Below the pieces are notes generated by a model. It was not told where the DNA came from and did not search any database. It was given only the letters and a program-made list of their open reading frames with translations. Positions 60,301 to 64,000 of a stretch of DNA of 64,000 nt are shown here, piece after piece; the stretch's first letter is position 1; every line of letters starts with the position of its first letter. Both the position numbers and the translations under genes were made by a program. The stretch is from positions 1,612,001-1,676,000 of the forward strand of contig JAECYW010000002.1 in assembly GCA_023014335.1 (NCBI GenBank), given 5' to 3'. The DNA comes from Galerina marginata (lineage: Eukaryota > Basidiomycota > Agaricomycetes > Agaricales > Galerinaceae).

Positions 60301-62527
60301 CATAAGGGCAACGGTTATTGGCTTAGATACAGCAAAAAGACAATTAACTCTGTCAACTCGGCATTCTCGGATGTACCCAGACCAAGCCCATGATATTGTT
60401 GACCGTGAAATCAGTGGTATAACTGATGTTCAAGTTGGCCAGAGTGTCCGTGGATTCGTCAAGAACATTGTTGAGCACGGCCTTTTTGTTACAATCGGTC
60501 AAGAAGTAGATGCTCGAGTACAGATCAAGGAGTTGTTTGATGAGGTCTGTTGATCCATTCTCTTGCTTGCGATGTCACCGCTAACATTGTTTTAGTATAT
60601 AAAAGACTGGCAGAGTCACTTCAAAGAACATCAAATAGTGAAAGGCCGGATTCTCAGGTCATTTATCTATCCCGATCTCGTTAAATCACTGTACTGACTT
60701 AAATTATAGCATTGATGCTCCGAACAAAAAGGTCGAAATGTCTTTCAGAACCGCCGACGCGCTACGAAGAAAAGGTTCATCAAACATTACACTAAGCGAT
60801 CTCAAGGAAGGCCAAAAAATTGATGGCACTGTAAAAAAGGTCGAGGACTATGGCCTCTTCATACAGATTACGGGCTCCAAACTTAGCGGCCTCTGCCATA
60901 AATCGCAGGTTCGTTGCAACCATCTGAAGCATGGCAATATGTTCTGAACCTCTTCGAAGCTGTCTGACAATTCGGATGCTGATGTCGCCGTAGCACTTCG
61001 GGGCTTCCGTGAAGGAGACCGCGTGAAAGCATTTGTGTTGGGGATTGATAATCGTCGAATTTCTCTCAGCTTAAGGCCGTCTTACTTCAGCAAGGAAGAC
61101 TTAGAGGATGACGAAGTAGTCAGCATTGGTGATAAAAATAACGAGGGCGAAGATGAAGAGGCAGAACTGGATGCAATGGACAAGGACGACGATGAAGAAC
61201 AAAGTCTGGGTGATCCCGAACCCTCACGAGACGAGGCAGAGAGTGATGATGACATGGAAATCAATGTCGGCGAAATGGAGCTCGAATATTCCAACCAAAA
61301 TGCCTCCAAGCCTTCAACATCAAGGAGGTCATCTACATTGCATGTTCCATCCTTGACGCTTGTTGGTGGATTCCAATGGTCCGCTGACACCAATCACCAA
61401 GAGGGGGACGCAGAATCTTCCTCTGAAGATGAAGACGAAGTCGGACAACCGAGTAAGAAGAAACGCAAACGGAAGGAAATCGAACACGATCTACTGCAGA
61501 CATGCACACCAAGACTCCGGAATCAAATGCTGACTTTGAGCGGCTCCTTCTAGGTTCACCGAATTCATCTTATCTCTGGATCCAGTACATGTCCTTCCAA
61601 CTGCCATTATCGGAAGTCGACAAAGGCCCGAGAAATTGCCAGACGTGCTATCGGTACAATTAACTTCCGCGAAGAGAAGGAAAGATTAAATATTTGGATC
61701 GCACTTCTGAACCTGGAGAACATCTATGGCACGGATGAAAGCTTGGATACAGTTTTCAAAGAAGCTGCTCGGGCCAATGATTCCAAAACGATCCATCTGA
61801 GACTTGCCGCGATCTTTGAACAGTCGGACAAACCTGGTGTAAGCCATTTATATCCGGTCGATTGAATATCTGCTCACGAAATTCGTGTAGAAAGCCGAAG
61901 AACAATATCAGAAAACATGCAAAAAGTTTGGGCAAAGTTCTAAAGTGTGGACTCTTTTTGGTGAATTCAGCTGAAGAGAGGCAACGTTGAAGAAGCAAGA
62001 AAACTCCTGCCACGTTGTTTACAGAGCCTGGAGAAGCGGAAACGTGAGTTTCCCAAAAATATATTCCACTTTTCTAATCACCCCTCGCAGACTTAAAGAC
62101 TATCTCGAACGTTCGCTCAACTTGAGTATAAACACGGAGAGCCAGAACGCGGAAAAACTTTATTTGAGGGTATTATCGATTCCCATCCAAAAAGATGGGA
62201 TATGTGGTCGATTTATATGGATATGGAAGCCACGCAAGGGGATATACAGAGTCTGAGGTACGTTTGGTTATGGCCTTCAAAGACATTGCCCGATAATTTT
62301 ATTTAGAAACCTGTTCGATCGCGTATTGGCAGTCAAAATGACCAGCCATAAAGCCAAGTAAGTTTTAAAATTTCAATGGCAATCAGTTGACCTCATTTTT
62401 TTTTGGCTTAGATCTTTCTTCAAGAAATGGCTTGAATTGGAGAAAAGGATTGGCGATGAGGACTGGTGTCAGTACAGTTAAAGAGAAGGCCATCGAATGG
62501 ACACAGAGGGCGTTAAATGCGTCATGA
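57392..62527 (+). CDS. rRNA biogenesis protein RRP5
   Basis: A giant nucleolar factor for both 18S and 5.8S/25S rRNA processing. The Lys-rich head [19 protein letters not shown] is followed by about ten or more S1 RNA-binding repeats, such as [60 protein letters not shown] and [21 protein letters not shown] long acidic stretch at 61090-61450 leads to the C-terminal HAT/crooked-neck repeats ([56 protein letters not shown]), ending at TGA 62525-62527. Net +1 changes are inferred near 57977, 59625, 61625, 62111 and 62464, and net -1 changes near 61497 and 61969. Between about 59.7 and 61.4 kb the frame is clean. At least twelve introns. Confidence 0.93.
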
Positions 62528-62760
62528 TTATTAGGTGCTCGGTCAGTGTAATGACAATGCCAACTTGGGCGAATCGTAGGGAGAAATAATATTTAGGAGG
62601 GGGGCAGCATAGTAGCGGGAGCACAACAAATGAAAACTACGTAGAGTGAGGGAGACGATCCAAGCGAATGTGGGTGAGTGACAAAAAGGAGAAAGATACC
62701 GAGGGTATATGCAAAATTTTACATAAGTAGATCAGCGTAAGTCATGAGGGAAAACGAATG

Positions 62761-64000
62761 TTATGAGCGGGGCGATCGCGTTCGATCAGGGACAACGGGT
62801 TTTTCATCAAAGTCACTTAGTGGCCGCCGATTGCTCATTGAACTTGCAAGCTGCCTTTGCCAGTCGTCCAACTCGCTGGAGAGGTGCTCGAACGCAAGGG
62901 CGTTCTCGGAGCTAGACGTGCTCATGCGGTTCGACATTGGTCTACGACCGAAGGAAGGTTGGTCGACTTCGAGTAGAAGACCGATTTTATGCGATAGCTG
63001 ATCGTTTTCTCGACGAAGGGTGGTATTCTCGGTGTGCAAGTTTTTCGAGGAGAGTTTCGTCGGGACCACCGCGGGCGATAACCAGCGACTGTTGTAACCG
63101 TTCAATGTCCAACTGTAGCTCCTCCACCTGACTGAACCGGTCGTCCGCCTCTTGCTGTGAAGCAAGGAGATTATCACGAAGCAGTTCAAGCTCTTTTTCG
63201 AGGTTTTCAAGACGAAGTCGGAGCTCCTTGTTTTCGCTTGTAAGGCGTTGTACTTGTCGCTGAGCATCGACAAGATGGGAGCGAGTGCCTTCGTCTTCCG
63301 TTGAGGGCGTACTGCGTCCGTTGATGTTGCGAACCCGTGGGTCCACGGGTTTGCCAGCTCGTGTAGCATCGAGGTCGGCTTGCAGGACAGTGTTGGATTT
63401 TCTTTGCTTGTTCAACTCTTCGCGCATCCGGTGCATCATTTTCTCGGTACCCCTGTGGCTTGACGGTCAACCTCACTTTCGTATGACAAAATAAAGGCGA
63501 CTTACTTCACGTAATGTACTGCGATCTGATAGTCGGCTTCCATCTGTTGAATTTGTCCTCTGAACGCCTGGGTAGCAATCTCGAGCTTCTCTTCCGCCTC
63601 TTGTACACGGATGTCCACGTCGGCCGAGTCCGAAGGACTGCGATTCGACCGCACGTTGTCGAGTTGGGTAGACAGTTCAGAAACCTGGGCTTCCATATCC
63701 CGTTTCCGACGCAGGGCTTGGGCCAGCTCGCGTTCGGAATTTTCATGCAGACGAGTGCGCTCCGCAAGTTTGCTTTCAAGGTCGGAAATCGTTTCAGGAG
63801 AAATTTTGCCGTTCAGTCTTGACGACGGACGAATCTCGTCTTCATCAATACCGCTCTCCGCCAAGTAATTCCGTAGCATAGCCAACTTGGCATTGGAATC
63901 CTGAGAACTCTTTCGTTTTGTCCTGAAGGCGGTTATCCATACTTGAGAGGTCCTTGCGTAATCGGGCAGTTTCGGCGTAGGCGCTAGCGAGTTGACCGCG
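62761..64000 (-). CDS. Coiled-coil protein (5' partial)
   Basis: No specific family recognised. The gene enters from the right edge. Long heptad-rich helices dominate: ARLRKDLSSMDNRLQDKTKE, SDLESKLAERTRLHENSERE, RRKRDMEAQVSELSTQLDNV, an intron at about 63451-63506, then LVDAQRQVQRLTSENKELRL and ENLEKELELLRDNLLASQQE. The C-terminus is disordered with SSELDDWQRQLASSMSNRR and ends RTRSPRS at 62761. Net +1 changes are inferred near 63900 (before NAKLAMLRNYL) and 63043 (before LHTENTTLRRE). The length of coiled coil suggests a cytoskeletal, spindle-pole or tethering protein, but nothing narrower can be supported. Confidence 0.75.

Noticed and set aside
1..64000. Programmed +1 frameshifting as in Euplotes
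   Set aside because: The shift sites share no slippery codon or stop codon; several lie mid-exon with no stop at the site, so a common recoding signal is not supported.

Overview
The window looks like nuclear DNA of a basidiomycete fungus, most probably an Agaricomycete. Genes are packed on both strands, nearly all are split by short (about 50-60 nt) GT-AG introns with phase-consistent joins, and the recognisable products are fungal: a PacC/Rim101 regulator with three zinc fingers, a fused ADE5,7 purine enzyme, a TAF1 without visible bromodomains, Sld2, and a fungal Mediator subunit 7. No prokaryotic operon, rRNA, CRISPR array or intact transposon was seen.

Layout. 0-5 kb: the 3' part of a short-chain reductase, a myosin regulatory light chain, and PacC. 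5-12.2 kb: TAF1 (minus), an unrecognised gene, and the ribosome-assembly WD40 chaperone RRB1. 12.9-19.3 kb: a disordered conserved protein, the nucleolar RRM protein NOP6, the Golgi t-SNARE SED5, and NAD-dependent glycerol-3-phosphate dehydrogenase. 19.5-29.7 kb: an ankyrin/CCCH protein, ADE5,7, and a very large disordered charged-repeat protein. 30-38.9 kb: three unrecognised proteins, a membrane nitrilase-family protein resembling apolipoprotein N-acyltransferase, MED7, and an acyl-CoA ligase ending in a peroxisomal signal. 38.9-43 kb is a gene-poor island with one small four-exon candidate gene. 43-64 kb: mitoribosomal mS23, proteasome lid RPN5, an F-box/LRR protein, SLD2, a KEN-box protein, a proline-rich protein, splicing factor SF3A2, the giant rRNA-processing factor RRP5, and part of a coiled-coil protein.

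Most genes are housekeeping: transcription initiation (TAF1, MED7), ribosome biogenesis (RRB1, NOP6, RRP5), splicing (SF3A2), proteolysis (RPN5), replication (SLD2), purine and glycerol metabolism, and secretion (SED5). They do not form a biosynthetic cluster. Many neighbours are divergent and share promoters of only 135-180 bp.

The most striking feature is not a gene. About 30 single-nucleotide net +1 frame changes, against about three net -1 changes, interrupt otherwise well-conserved genes, several of them essential in yeast. ADE5,7 has three and RRP5 has five. Other genes (PacC, RRB1, NOP6, GPD, RPN5, mS23, MED7, the F-box gene) read cleanly. The insertion bias fits residual single-molecule-read errors better than mass pseudogenisation, but this cannot be settled from the sequence alone. 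Gene spans below run from the first to the last coding base including introns; where a frame change is inferred, this is stated.
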